This document shows, in pieces, positions 1 to 5,827 of a stretch of DNA of 7,887 nucleotides. The position numbers and the translations under genes were made by a program. Source of the DNA: Rhodospirillaceae bacterium (GTDB taxonomy: Bacteria; Pseudomonadota; Alphaproteobacteria; UBA11136); contig JABJES010000190.1 in the NCBI GenBank assembly GCA_018663165.1, forward strand, positions 1 through 7,887, read 5' to 3'. Numbering within the stretch: position 1 is the first letter of the stretch; each line of letters opens with the position of its first letter. Below the pieces are notes generated by a model. The model had not been told where the DNA came from, searched no databases, and worked only from the letters and a program-made list of their open reading frames with translations.

Positions 1-929
1 CGGCCAATCTGAAGGCCGATATGGTGGAGAAACTGCATCAGAAACTCATCGGGCTCTGCCGGGTGGTCGCAGAAGAATTCCAGAACGGCGACAACTTCTT
101 TACCGGCGAATACCGGAAAGGCAAAGCCGCTGGCGACGCCGAGGTCTTCCAGCATCTGGTTGCGGTAAAAATTTTTCTCCAGGGACAAATCGGCAATCCA
201 GACAGGCAGTTTGTTTTTCCAGGCCTGTCCCGGCAGACCCACGCCCGATTTAAAACTCATCCGTTCGGAAAGCTCAACAAACGGCGCAAATGCCAGAGTG
301 TGGGGTTTGTGCCATATCTTTGAGGAAACGAGTCTCGGCTCGCCTGTCGAGGCTGGAACATAGGCGTGGCCGAGGGGCCAGTCCATGTAATTGCAGATTT
401 CTTGCAGCACAATGGCCAGTGTTTTTTGCGGTGAGGTGGCCTCGTTCGCCACCACCACAAGCCGGTGCATCAGGGCCTGAGCCTGGGCCGTGTTCTCAAG
501 TTCTTTTTCCAATATGATGTGATCTGAAATATCAAGCCAGGAGCCGACAATGTGGCTGGGCGTGTTGTCCTCATTGCGGACAAGGCGCAGCTGGTCCCGC
601 ATCCAGAGGTATTGACCGTCGACACAACGAAATCTGTATTCATGGGTGTGGTGATCTTGGGCGAAGAGGTCTTTCAGTCCTTCGAATACCCGATCGACAT
701 CGTCGGGGTGAATATGGCTGGCCCAGAAGCCGGGATCGGCAAGGAATTGCTCGGGCCTATAGCCCGCAATGTCGAAGACGTTTTCTGAAATGAAGGTGGC
801 TGCGTAATCGCCAAAGGGTTCGCAGCAGAAGATGACAACAGGGCTGGAGTCAACGATTTCCCTAAGGGCGTCTTTGCCGAGATCGGTGCCGGGTGGCCGG
901 GTCTTGGTCGTAATTGTCATTTGTCCCAT
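1..929 (-). CDS. PAS-GAF sensory protein, 3' end cut by window edge
   Basis: An open frame runs from an ATG at 929 to the left edge without a stop, giving about 309 residues of a longer protein. Residues about 22-137 form a PAS domain of the PAS_3 type: a GY-PEQF-like stretch, then a HPDD motif near residue 74, an EYRFR strand near 97, an aromatic DGQYLWMRD stretch, and a closing GSWLDISD. Residues about 165-300 resemble a GAF domain, with a GVGLPGQAW motif near 229 and a hydrophobic FAFPVFAGKEVVAVLEFF strand pair near 270. No signal peptide or membrane segment is visible, so a cytoplasmic sensor is likely. The output domain lies outside the window; a histidine kinase or a GGDEF/EAL module would be usual, but this is inference. 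Two in-frame ATGs (929 and 920) are possible starts. Neither has a strong ribosome site, and an in-frame TAA at 942-944 rules out anything longer. Confidence 0.85.
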   Translation of the reverse strand, partial: MGQMTITTKTRPPGTDLGKDALREIVDSSPVVIFCCEPFGDYAATFISENVFDIAGYRPEQFLADPGFWASHIHPDDVDRVFEGLKDLFAQDHHTHEYRFRCVDGQYLWMRDQLRLVRNEDNTPSHIVGSWLDISDHIILEKELENTAQAQALMHRLVVVANEATSPQKTLAIVLQEICNYMDWPLGHAYVPASTGEPRLVSSKIWHKPHTLAFAPFVELSERMSFKSGVGLPGQAWKNKLPVWIADLSLEKNFYRNQMLEDLGVASGFAFPVFAGKEVVAVLEFFCDHPAEPDEFLMQFLHHIGLQIG

Positions 930-1032
930 ACGCCTGTGCTTTTAACATCCACCCCCAGTTCAGGAAGCTAGAGGAAAAAGGTTAAGCAAATCTGATCGAA
1001 TAGGCTGAATTTTATCTTTCTTGGCGTCTTGA
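930..1032. other. Intergenic gap between methyltransferase and sensor genes
   Basis: This stretch is AT-richer than its surroundings and separates two genes that both run on the minus strand. I found no convincing promoter hexamer pair and no hairpin followed by a T-run, so it is open whether the sensor gene is read from its own promoter or from the methyltransferase transcript. Confidence 0.4.
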
Positions 1033-2262
1033 TCAGGTCTTTTGCAGCAGAACGATGCGGTTGGTGTTGGTGCCCTTGGAATTGTTGGCGACACCCCAGC
1101 AATTGGCGGTCTTGGTGAATTTCTGGTCGTTGATGAGGACAAGAACCGGCCTGAAAGCCAGGCCCTGGACTGCTTTGAGAACAGTTTCCTCCAGCGCCAC
1201 CTTGCCACCGCGGACTTCGCCGACCTCAAAGGCCACATGGCCGCCGGGCCGGGTGATGCGCGCGAGTTCCTGAAATGTTTGGCGGGTAAAATCTGTCCAG
1301 TCGTCGATGCTGCGATGGTTGGCGACCGGGATCGCTGCCATATCAATGCCGCAGAACCAGCCGCGCAGCCAGTTGTCGCCCTGGTAATCGACCACATCGA
1401 GAAAGGGCGGCGAGGTAACGACGAGACTTACCGAGGCGTTCTCGATCTCGGGAATGTTATGGCTCGGGGCATTGAAGAGAAGGGGAGAGGTCGCCATCTC
1501 CGGCGGCGGCGGGTGGCGTAACAGAGATCGGCTCTTTTTAAGGATCAGCGTCGGCACGTTGCGCGATGGCGGGGTCTGTTTGCGCCGCGTGTTGATGCGC
1601 GCCTGGGCCTTGAGGCTCACCGCCTGATTGGGGGGCAGGGAATAGACCGAGAAAAAACCGCTGGAATGACCCGACAGGCGGTTGACCGCAACCATGCGGA
1701 TCCATTCATCCACATTGTCGAGGGTCCCGGCGGATGTTTTTCCAAGAAGGTACTCCCGCAGGGCGCAGATTTGGCGCAAGGTATCCGGGTGATAGAACAC
1801 CAGCAGCTCATCGGGGGTCTGGGTGGGGGCTGAAAAATCAATCGCTTTGATCCGAGCGCCAATGGCGTCAATCGATGGCGGGGTGAGGCGGGGGTTGAGC
1901 AGGATGCGGCTCAACGGATTAATGTCGCTGCCCATTGCGCGACGCCCCTTGAGGCGGGCTTCGAGCACAGTGGTGCCGCGGCCCATGAAGGGATCGAAAA
2001 CCGCCTCGCCCTCTTGGGTCAGGCGGTCGATGAAAAAGCCCGGCAGTTGGGGCTTGAAACAGGCGCGATAGGAAATTTCGTGGAGTGGGTGGCCGGCGCG
2101 CTGTTTTGAGGTCCAGAACTCGTTGCGATAGATCGCCACACCCTGGTATTCGGTGGCCTCGGTCTTGCGGTCGAATTCCCGCCAGTCACGCACCGTTTTC
2201 TCGAAATCACCGCTGTCGGGCGGCGAGGTTGGGAGGGCGGTTCCGGCGCGGATGGGTGACAT
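1033..2262 (-). CDS. Solitary site-specific DNA methyltransferase (N6-adenine or N4-cytosine)
   Basis: A SAM-dependent amino-methyltransferase of 409 residues. The SAM-binding motif I is DPFMGRGTT at residues 90-98, followed by a GSDINP strand near 111. The catalytic motif IV is TSPPF at 283-287. A late RPGGHVAFEVGEVRGG segment lies near 338, and the C-terminus carries NNSKGTNTNRIVLL near 393. Motif I precedes motif IV by about 190 residues, room for a target-recognition segment between them; the motifs do not tell adenine from cytosine as target. The frame stays open upstream through the tRNA-Leu gene, but that part is a translated tRNA and not protein. The ATG at 2262 is preferred because AAGGA lies 7 bases before it; the ATG at 2268 is too close to that site. 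No restriction enzyme gene adjoins it, so it looks like an orphan methylase. It may be read from the tRNA-Leu promoter. Confidence 0.88.
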   Translation of the reverse strand: MSPIRAGTALPTSPPDSGDFEKTVRDWREFDRKTEATEYQGVAIYRNEFWTSKQRAGHPLHEISYRACFKPQLPGFFIDRLTQEGEAVFDPFMGRGTTVLEARLKGRRAMGSDINPLSRILLNPRLTPPSIDAIGARIKAIDFSAPTQTPDELLVFYHPDTLRQICALREYLLGKTSAGTLDNVDEWIRMVAVNRLSGHSSGFFSVYSLPPNQAVSLKAQARINTRRKQTPPSRNVPTLILKKSRSLLRHPPPPEMATSPLLFNAPSHNIPEIENASVSLVVTSPPFLDVVDYQGDNWLRGWFCGIDMAAIPVANHRSIDDWTDFTRQTFQELARITRPGGHVAFEVGEVRGGKVALEETVLKAVQGLAFRPVLVLINDQKFTKTANCWGVANNSKGTNTNRIVLLQKT

Positions 2263-2269
2263 ACGCATT

Positions 2270-2274
2270 TCCTT
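2270..2274 (-). promoter_or_regulatory. Ribosome binding site of the methyltransferase gene
   Basis: AAGGA on the minus strand, 7 bases before the ATG at 2262. It decides between the long open frame that runs through the tRNA, the ATG at 2268 (spacing only one base), and the ATG at 2262. Confidence 0.6.
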
Positions 2275-2281
2275 GGGCTCG

Positions 2282-2293
2282 GCCTCGCGAGGC
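2282..2293. repeat. 12-base perfect palindrome between tRNA-Leu and methyltransferase
   Basis: GCCTCGCGAGGC reads the same on both strands. It lies in the 54-base gap between the tRNA 3' end and the methyltransferase start. No T-run follows on the minus strand, so it does not look like a terminator. It could be a short hairpin in the leader or a protein site, or chance in GC-rich DNA. Confidence 0.3.
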
Positions 2294-2316
2294 GGGGTGC
2301 TTGCCTTAGGCCCCGA

Positions 2317-2403
2317 TGGTGCCCCCGGGGAGACTCGAACTCCCACGTTGTTGCCAACAACAGATTTTGAGTCTGCCGCGTCTACCAATTCCGCCACAGG
2401 GGC
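2317..2403 (-). tRNA. tRNA-Leu(CAA), with encoded CCA end
   Basis: The minus strand gives a full class II tRNA. The 5' acceptor strand GCCCCTG pairs with CGGGGGC, with one G-T wobble. The D-arm contains AATTGGTAGACGC. The anticodon stem CAGA/TCTG encloses the loop CTCAAAA, giving anticodon CAA, which reads UUG. A long variable arm GTTGGCAACAAC follows, then a T-arm GGGAG-TTCGAGT-CTCCC, discriminator A, and CCA encoded at 2319-2317. The long variable arm and the GGTAGACGC D-loop are typical of bacterial leucine tRNAs. It is 84 bases without CCA. Confidence 0.97.
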
Positions 2404-2422
2404 ACGGGGTCGGTATCAGCCC

Positions 2423-2452
2423 GGTATAGGGCGGGCAGGCGGGTGTGGTCAA
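2423..2452 (-). promoter_or_regulatory. Predicted sigma-70-type promoter of tRNA-Leu
   Basis: On the minus strand TTGACC (2452-2447) and TATACC (2428-2423) are separated by 18 bases; read one base over, TTGAC-CTATAC also fits common alphaproteobacterial spacing. Transcription would start near 2416, about 13 bases before the mature tRNA 5' end. With no clear terminator before the methyltransferase, the same promoter may serve both. Confidence 0.6.
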
Positions 2453-2507
2453 GCCGCCATAGGGCTGCGGTGCCAGAGACATCGCCGATCTGGTGGGTTC
2501 ACACCTA

Positions 2508-2535
2508 TCATTGCAGGGTGGTCATTGCAGGGTGG
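2508..2535 (+). repeat. Perfect tandem duplication of a 14-base unit
   Basis: The unit TCATTGCAGGGTGG occurs twice head to tail at 2508-2521 and 2522-2535 without mismatch. It lies 25 bases upstream of the yqaA-like start, in or near the 5' leader of the operon. Confidence 0.95.
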
Positions 2536-2560
2536 CGACCGGGCTGCTAAACCGACAACC

Positions 2561-3142
2561 ATGTTGAAAGGACTTTATGACTGGACCATGGCCCAGGCGG
2601 CCCGCCCTAACGCCATCTGGGTGCTGGCCGCAATATCGTTCATTGAAAGCTCGGTTTTTCCGATCCCGCCTGACGTGCTGCTTATTCCGATGGTGCTGGC
2701 GGCGCGGGAAAAGGCCTGGCGCATCGCCTTGGTCTGTACTGTCGCCTCGGTGCTCGGCGGCATGGCGGGCTATGCCATCGGGGCGCTGCTTTATGAAAGT
2801 CTGGGCCGCCCGGTATTGGAGCTTTATGGTCAGACGGGTCGGTTTGACGAATTCCGTGAGGCCTATAACGCCTGGGGGGCGTGGATTGTCGCCGGGGCCG
2901 GGGTGACGCCCTTTCCCTACAAAGTCATCACCATTGCCAGCGGCGTCACCGGGCTTGATCTGCTCACCTTTACCGTTGCTTCCGTGCTGTCCCGGGGCTT
3001 ACGCTTTTTCGTCGAGGCTGGGTTGCTGTGGTATATTGGACCGCCGGTGCGCGTTTTTGTCGAAAAGAACCTCAATTTGGTCGCGGCGGTTTTCTTTGTT
3101 GCGCTATTTGGAGGATTTATCCTTGTCCGATACCTTTTCTAG
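2561..3142 (+). CDS. YqaA/DedA-like (SNARE-associated fold) inner-membrane protein
   Basis: A 193-residue membrane protein of the YqaA branch of the DedA-like group. The early segment FIESSVFPIPPDVLLIPM (residues 28-44) has the family's acidic and Pro-rich re-entrant motif. A VTPFPYKVITIASG segment at 115-128 matches the second conserved loop, and SRGLRFF follows at 144-150. Hydrophobic stretches near 18-48, 55-80, 105-135, 138-160 and 172-192 suggest several membrane spans or re-entrant helices. Related DedA proteins have been linked to lipid carrier transport and membrane homeostasis, but the substrate of YqaA members is not settled. The ATG at 2561 lacks a good ribosome site. A better AAAGGA lies just inside the gene but serves only an out-of-frame ATG at 2577. 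The frame is open far upstream, but only because it runs antisense through the tRNA. First gene of the yqaA-dsbB-coq7 unit; its 3' end overlaps dsbB by 20 bases. Confidence 0.88.
   Translation: MLKGLYDWTMAQAARPNAIWVLAAISFIESSVFPIPPDVLLIPMVLAAREKAWRIALVCTVASVLGGMAGYAIGALLYESLGRPVLELYGQTGRFDEFREAYNAWGAWIVAGAGVTPFPYKVITIASGVTGLDLLTFTVASVLSRGLRFFVEAGLLWYIGPPVRVFVEKNLNLVAAVFFVALFGGFILVRYLF
3110..3115 (+). promoter_or_regulatory. Ribosome binding site of dsbB
   Basis: GGAGGA lies inside the end of the upstream membrane-protein gene, 7 bases before a TTG at 3123. It is the strongest such site near the gene and settles the non-ATG start. Confidence 0.7.
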
Positions 3143-3653
3143 CCCTGGCCCTGTCGTTCTGACCCGGCTGATCCTTCTCGGGCTTTTCGTGGCGTCGGTT
3201 ACCGCCCTTGGCTCTGCATTGGCCTCTCAATATGTCGGTGGTCTCGCCCCCTGCGTGCTCTGCCTTTATCAACGCGCGGTTTACGCCGCTGTTATTATGA
3301 TATCGGGTGCCGGACTGGGCCTTGCCTTTTCGCCGGTGCCAAGGATCGACTGGATGCGGGGGCTGATCGCGCTCTGTGGTCTCACCCTTCTCATTGGTGC
3401 CGGGATCGCCGCTTTCCATGTTGGCGTCGAACAGCATTGGTGGGCGGGCACCGATTCCTGCGGCAGCACGACCGGAGGAGCGCAAACCGTCGAAGAATTG
3501 CGGGCGCAGTTAATGGCAGCACCGATCACGCGGTGCGACGAGGTGGCCTGGTCTCTTTTCGGAATCTCCATGGCAGGCTATAATGTCATTGCCTCCCTGG
3601 CCCTGGCGGTTTTTGCCTTTGCCGGCTGGCGCGAAACGGGAGAGGAGGGCTGA
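3123..3653 (+). CDS. dsbB: Disulfide bond formation protein B
   Basis: A 176-residue inner-membrane thiol oxidase that reoxidises periplasmic DsbA and hands the electrons to ubiquinone. The quinone-proximal pair is CVLC at Cys44 and Cys47, followed by the conserved LYQR with Arg51. The second periplasmic pair is Cys113 and Cys138. The W-SLFGISMAGYN signature (143-154) closes the second periplasmic loop. Hydrophobic spans lie near 12-32, 45-71, 78-100 and 152-169, giving the expected four. Start: TTG at 3123, chosen for GGAGGA seven bases upstream; it lies within the preceding gene, so translation is probably coupled. The frame upstream of this TTG has no family similarity and is a shadow of the membrane-protein gene. 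One base separates its TGA from the coq7 ATG. No DsbA partner is in the window. Confidence 0.93.
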   Translation: MSDTFSSPGPVVLTRLILLGLFVASVTALGSALASQYVGGLAPCVLCLYQRAVYAAVIMISGAGLGLAFSPVPRIDWMRGLIALCGLTLLIGAGIAAFHVGVEQHWWAGTDSCGSTTGGAQTVEELRAQLMAAPITRCDEVAWSLFGISMAGYNVIASLALAVFAFAGWRETGEEG

Positions 3654-3654
3654 G

Positions 3655-4233
3655 ATGATCGATAAACCCGCCCGCAAAACACCGCGCATGACCGGTGAGG
3701 GGCGTCTGCCCGGCGATCTGACAAAAGACCAGATGATCGAGCGCATGATCCGCGTCGATCACGCTGGAGAATTCGGTGCGGTGCGGATTTATGAGGGCCA
3801 GCTCGCGGTGCTCGGCAACAGCCCGCTGGCCCCGGCGATCCGTGAAATGGCGCAGCAGGAACGCCAACATCTGGCCCATTTTGAGACGCTTGTTACTGGG
3901 CGTCGGGTACGGCCGACAGCCCTTTCGCCGCTTTGGCATGTGGCTGGCTTTGCCCTTGGCGCGGCAACGGCGGCCTTGGGTGAAAAGGCGGCCATGGCGT
4001 GTACTGCCGCGGTCGAGGAAGTGATCGACGACCATTACGCCGGTCAGGCGGCCCAGCTCGGCGAAGATGAGGCGGAACTTAAGGCAAAGATTGAGCAATA
4101 TCGCGCCGAAGAAATTGAGCACCGGGACACGGCCTATGCCCATGGGGCACGGGGCGCCCCGGCCTATCCCCTGTTGACCGGTGCCATCAAGGCGGGCTCT
4201 CGCCTCGCCATCTGGCTCTCGACCAGGGTGTAG
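3655..4233 (+). CDS. coq7: COQ7-type demethoxyubiquinone hydroxylase
   Basis: A 192-residue di-iron monooxygenase that hydroxylates demethoxyubiquinol in late ubiquinone synthesis; it acts at the inner face of the cytoplasmic membrane. Metal-ligand motifs are all present at the family spacing: HAGEFGA with Glu39, QERQH with Glu69 and His72, AVEEVIDDHY with Glu121, and EEIEH with Glu153 and His156. The middle part (93-120) is hydrophobic, as expected for the membrane-facing helices. The start is the ATG at 3655, with AGGAGGG five bases upstream and one base after the dsbB stop, so the two genes are surely co-translated. COQ7 is the hydroxylase used by many alphaproteobacteria in place of the flavin enzyme UbiF. 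No key residue is missing. Confidence 0.95.
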   Translation: MIDKPARKTPRMTGEGRLPGDLTKDQMIERMIRVDHAGEFGAVRIYEGQLAVLGNSPLAPAIREMAQQERQHLAHFETLVTGRRVRPTALSPLWHVAGFALGAATAALGEKAAMACTAAVEEVIDDHYAGQAAQLGEDEAELKAKIEQYRAEEIEHRDTAYAHGARGAPAYPLLTGAIKAGSRLAIWLSTRV

Positions 4234-4243
4234 ACATAAGCGT

Positions 4244-4804
4244 TTAGGGTTCGAGCTCGCTATCCCAATAGAGAAAATCGCGCCAGCTTGCGTGGAGATA
4301 GTTGGGCGGAAAGGCGCGGCCGTTTTCCTGCAATTCCCGCGTTGATGGCTGGCATGCCGGCTGGCGCAGGTGAAAGCCGACTTCTTTCAGCGAGTGGTTG
4401 CTTTTGCGTAAATTACAGGCGCCGCAAGCGGTGACCACATTTTCCCAGGTGGTGCGGCCACCCCGTGAGCGCGGGATCACATGGTCGAAAGAAAGTATTT
4501 CAGTGCGAAATCGTCCGCCGCAATACTGGCAGGAAAAGCTGTCGCGCAGGAAGACGTTGAAGCGGGTGAAGGCCGGGCGACGGTTCAGCGAGACGTATTC
4601 TTTGAGTGAAATAACGCTCGGCAGACGCATCTCGAAGCTCGGCGAGTGAACCCGGTTTTCGTATTCCGAGACGACGTTTACCCGGTCGAGAAAAACCGCT
4701 TTGATGGAATCCTGCCAGGACCAGAGAGACAGAGGGAAGTAGCTCAACGGCCGGAAATCGGCGTTGAGAACCAGAGCCGGGCAGCTTTCCGGCGAAACCG
4801 ACAT
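4244..4804 (-). CDS. HNH endonuclease-like protein
   Basis: A 186-residue protein with one HNH nuclease domain. It begins with a short PALVLNADFRPLSYFPLSLW-type segment (9-28) seen in a widespread group of stand-alone bacterial HNH proteins. The zinc knuckle is C92-x2-C95 (CQYC) paired with C127-x2-C130 (CGAC). The catalytic core is FDHVIPRSRGG (106-116, His108), then Asn122 in TTWENVV, then NLRK at 131-134. All residues expected for an active beta-beta-alpha metal site appear present. The start at 4804 has GGAAGGAG six bases upstream. It is not next to a restriction, phage or toxin gene. Its role is unknown; such proteins are common chromosomal genes, and a DNA repair or defence function is only a guess. 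It converges on coq7 with a 10-base gap and diverges from gluQ. Confidence 0.88.
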   Translation of the reverse strand: MSVSPESCPALVLNADFRPLSYFPLSLWSWQDSIKAVFLDRVNVVSEYENRVHSPSFEMRLPSVISLKEYVSLNRRPAFTRFNVFLRDSFSCQYCGGRFRTEILSFDHVIPRSRGGRTTWENVVTACGACNLRKSNHSLKEVGFHLRQPACQPSTRELQENGRAFPPNYLHASWRDFLYWDSELEP

Positions 4805-4810
4805 GCGGCA

Positions 4811-4818
4811 CTCCTTCC
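4811..4818 (-). promoter_or_regulatory. Ribosome binding site of the HNH gene
   Basis: GGAAGGAG on the minus strand, six bases before the ATG at 4804. Its upstream end overlaps the proximal copy of the 11-base direct repeat. Confidence 0.7.
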
Positions 4819-4848
4819 TTAAGCTTCTCTCTCTTGGCCTTAAGCTTC
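4817..4848 (-). repeat. Two 11-base direct repeats, 21-base period, in the HNH leader
   Basis: GAAGCTTAAGG (minus strand) occurs perfectly at 4848-4838 and at 4827-4817, start to start 21 bases, about two turns of the helix. The copy nearer the gene runs into the ribosome site. The arrangement fits a paired protein-binding site, but could also be a chance duplication of a purine-rich leader. Confidence 0.85.
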
Positions 4849-4854
4849 ACTCTA

Positions 4855-4883
4855 TTGGTGCCAGAGGCTACACGGTTTATATG
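4855..4883 (+). promoter_or_regulatory. Weak candidate promoter for gluQ
   Basis: TTGGTG (4855-4860) and TATATG (4878-4883) are 17 bases apart in the only non-coding stretch before gluQ. Both match the sigma-70 consensus only partly. Transcription would start near 4890. Confidence 0.3.
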
Positions 4884-4945
4884 TTTGTTTGAAGAAAATT
4901 TGCGGATTTGCGCCGTTTTGAGGATGGCGGGGGAGAAAAGGAAAG

Positions 4946-5827
4946 ATGGCTGGACCGGGCCTTAAATTAAGCGTCACGCGATTTGCTCCCAGCCCGACGG
5001 GGCGTTTGCATCTTGGTCATGGCTTTTCCGCCCTTACTGCCTGGGACGCGGCGGGCAATCAGAATGGCCGGTTTCTGCTGCGTATTGAGGACATTGATGG
5101 TGGGCGCTCAAAGCCCGAATTTGAGGCCGGGATTATCGAGGATCTCACCTGGCTCGGCGAGGGGCTCACAGGCTGGGGCTGGGAAGAGCCGGTGCGCCGT
5201 CAGTCCGATCACATGGAGGATTATGCCGCCGCCCTTTTACGGCTGAAAGAAATGGGCGTGCTCTATCCCTGTTTCTGCACAAGAGGCGATATTCGCGCCG
5301 AGATTGAGCGCGCCGGGGCAGCCCCCCATAGAGGAGAAGAAGGGCCGATTTATCCGGGGCTCTGCCGGGGGATTGAAAAGGCTGCGGCGCAAGATCGGAT
5401 TGATGCCAGCCAGCCTCATGCCCTGCGCCTTGATGTGGAGCGGGCCCACGAAATCACCGGGCCGCTCACCTGGCGGGATGTGGAAAAAGGCGAGGTAAAA
5501 GCGGCGGCCCAGCTTCACGGTGATGTGGTGTTGGCCCGCAAGGACGTTAAGACCAGCTATCATCTGGCGGTGACGGTGGACGATCACCTCCAGGGGGTAA
5601 ATCTCGTCACCCGTGGCGATGATCTTTTCGCCGCCACCCATGTCCACCGTCTGTTGCAGGCGCTGCTGGGTTTCGATACGCCGACCTATTTCCATCACCA
5701 CCTGCTCACCGACGAAGCGGGGAAAAGGCTGGCCAAGCGCGACCGGTCGATCACGTTGAAAAGCCTGCGCGAGGCGGGAAAAACACCGGCAGAGGTGCGG
5801 GCAATGACGGGATTTAAGAGAGGCTAA
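4946..5827 (+). CDS. gluQ: Glutamyl-Q tRNA(Asp) synthetase
   Basis: A 293-residue paralogue of the glutamyl-tRNA synthetase catalytic domain that attaches glutamate to queuosine at position 34 of tRNA(Asp), in the cytoplasm. The N-terminal TRFAPSPTGRLHLGH (11-25) holds the HIGH-type ATP motif HLGH at 22-25. RIEDID follows at 46-51. A zinc site is suggested by Cys109, Cys111, Tyr136 and Cys140 (CFC then YPGLC), as in GluQ enzymes. The KMSKS-type loop is KRLAKRD (260-266). There is no C-terminal anticodon-binding domain, and the length is right for GluQ rather than the roughly 470-residue GltX. The start at 4946 follows an AAAAGGAAAG stretch. The gene implies that the cell makes or salvages queuosine; none of the queuosine synthesis genes is in the window. 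Its stop overlaps that of the convergent Nudix gene by 4 bases. Confidence 0.95.
   Translation: MAGPGLKLSVTRFAPSPTGRLHLGHGFSALTAWDAAGNQNGRFLLRIEDIDGGRSKPEFEAGIIEDLTWLGEGLTGWGWEEPVRRQSDHMEDYAAALLRLKEMGVLYPCFCTRGDIRAEIERAGAAPHRGEEGPIYPGLCRGIEKAAAQDRIDASQPHALRLDVERAHEITGPLTWRDVEKGEVKAAAQLHGDVVLARKDVKTSYHLAVTVDDHLQGVNLVTRGDDLFAATHVHRLLQALLGFDTPTYFHHHLLTDEAGKRLAKRDRSITLKSLREAGKTPAEVRAMTGFKRG

Noticed and set aside
21..788. Plus-strand open frames at the left edge
   Set aside because: The minus strand codes for a PAS-GAF protein with domain-typical residues throughout, so these are shadows.
985..1035. Possible terminator after the methyltransferase (TGATC and GATCA about 37 bases apart)
   Set aside because: Stem of only 5-6 base pairs with a long loop and no T-run.
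1042..1521. 159-residue plus-strand open frame
   Set aside because: It is a shadow opposite the methyltransferase, which carries clear catalytic motifs in the minus frame.
2263..2397. N-terminal extension of the methyltransferase beginning with a MAELVDAADSKS-type sequence
   Set aside because: It is the translated tRNA-Leu gene, a well-known annotation artefact; the AAGGA site supports the start at 2262.
2317..2403. tRNA-Leu as an integration site of a mobile element
   Set aside because: No integrase gene and no repeated tRNA 3' end were seen in the window, and the flanking genes are ordinary chromosomal ones.
2153..2560. Plus-strand extension of the yqaA-like gene to 329 residues
   Set aside because: It reads antisense through the methyltransferase start and the tRNA, giving the known GETRTPTLLP-type false peptide.
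3586..4143. 185-residue minus-strand open frame
   Set aside because: Lies opposite coq7, whose metal ligands are all intact, and its own sequence has no recognisable motif.
4230..4262. Bidirectional terminator between coq7 and the HNH gene
   Set aside because: The only self-complementary stretch, around CGAGCTCG, is short, lies in the HNH coding end and has no T-run on either side.
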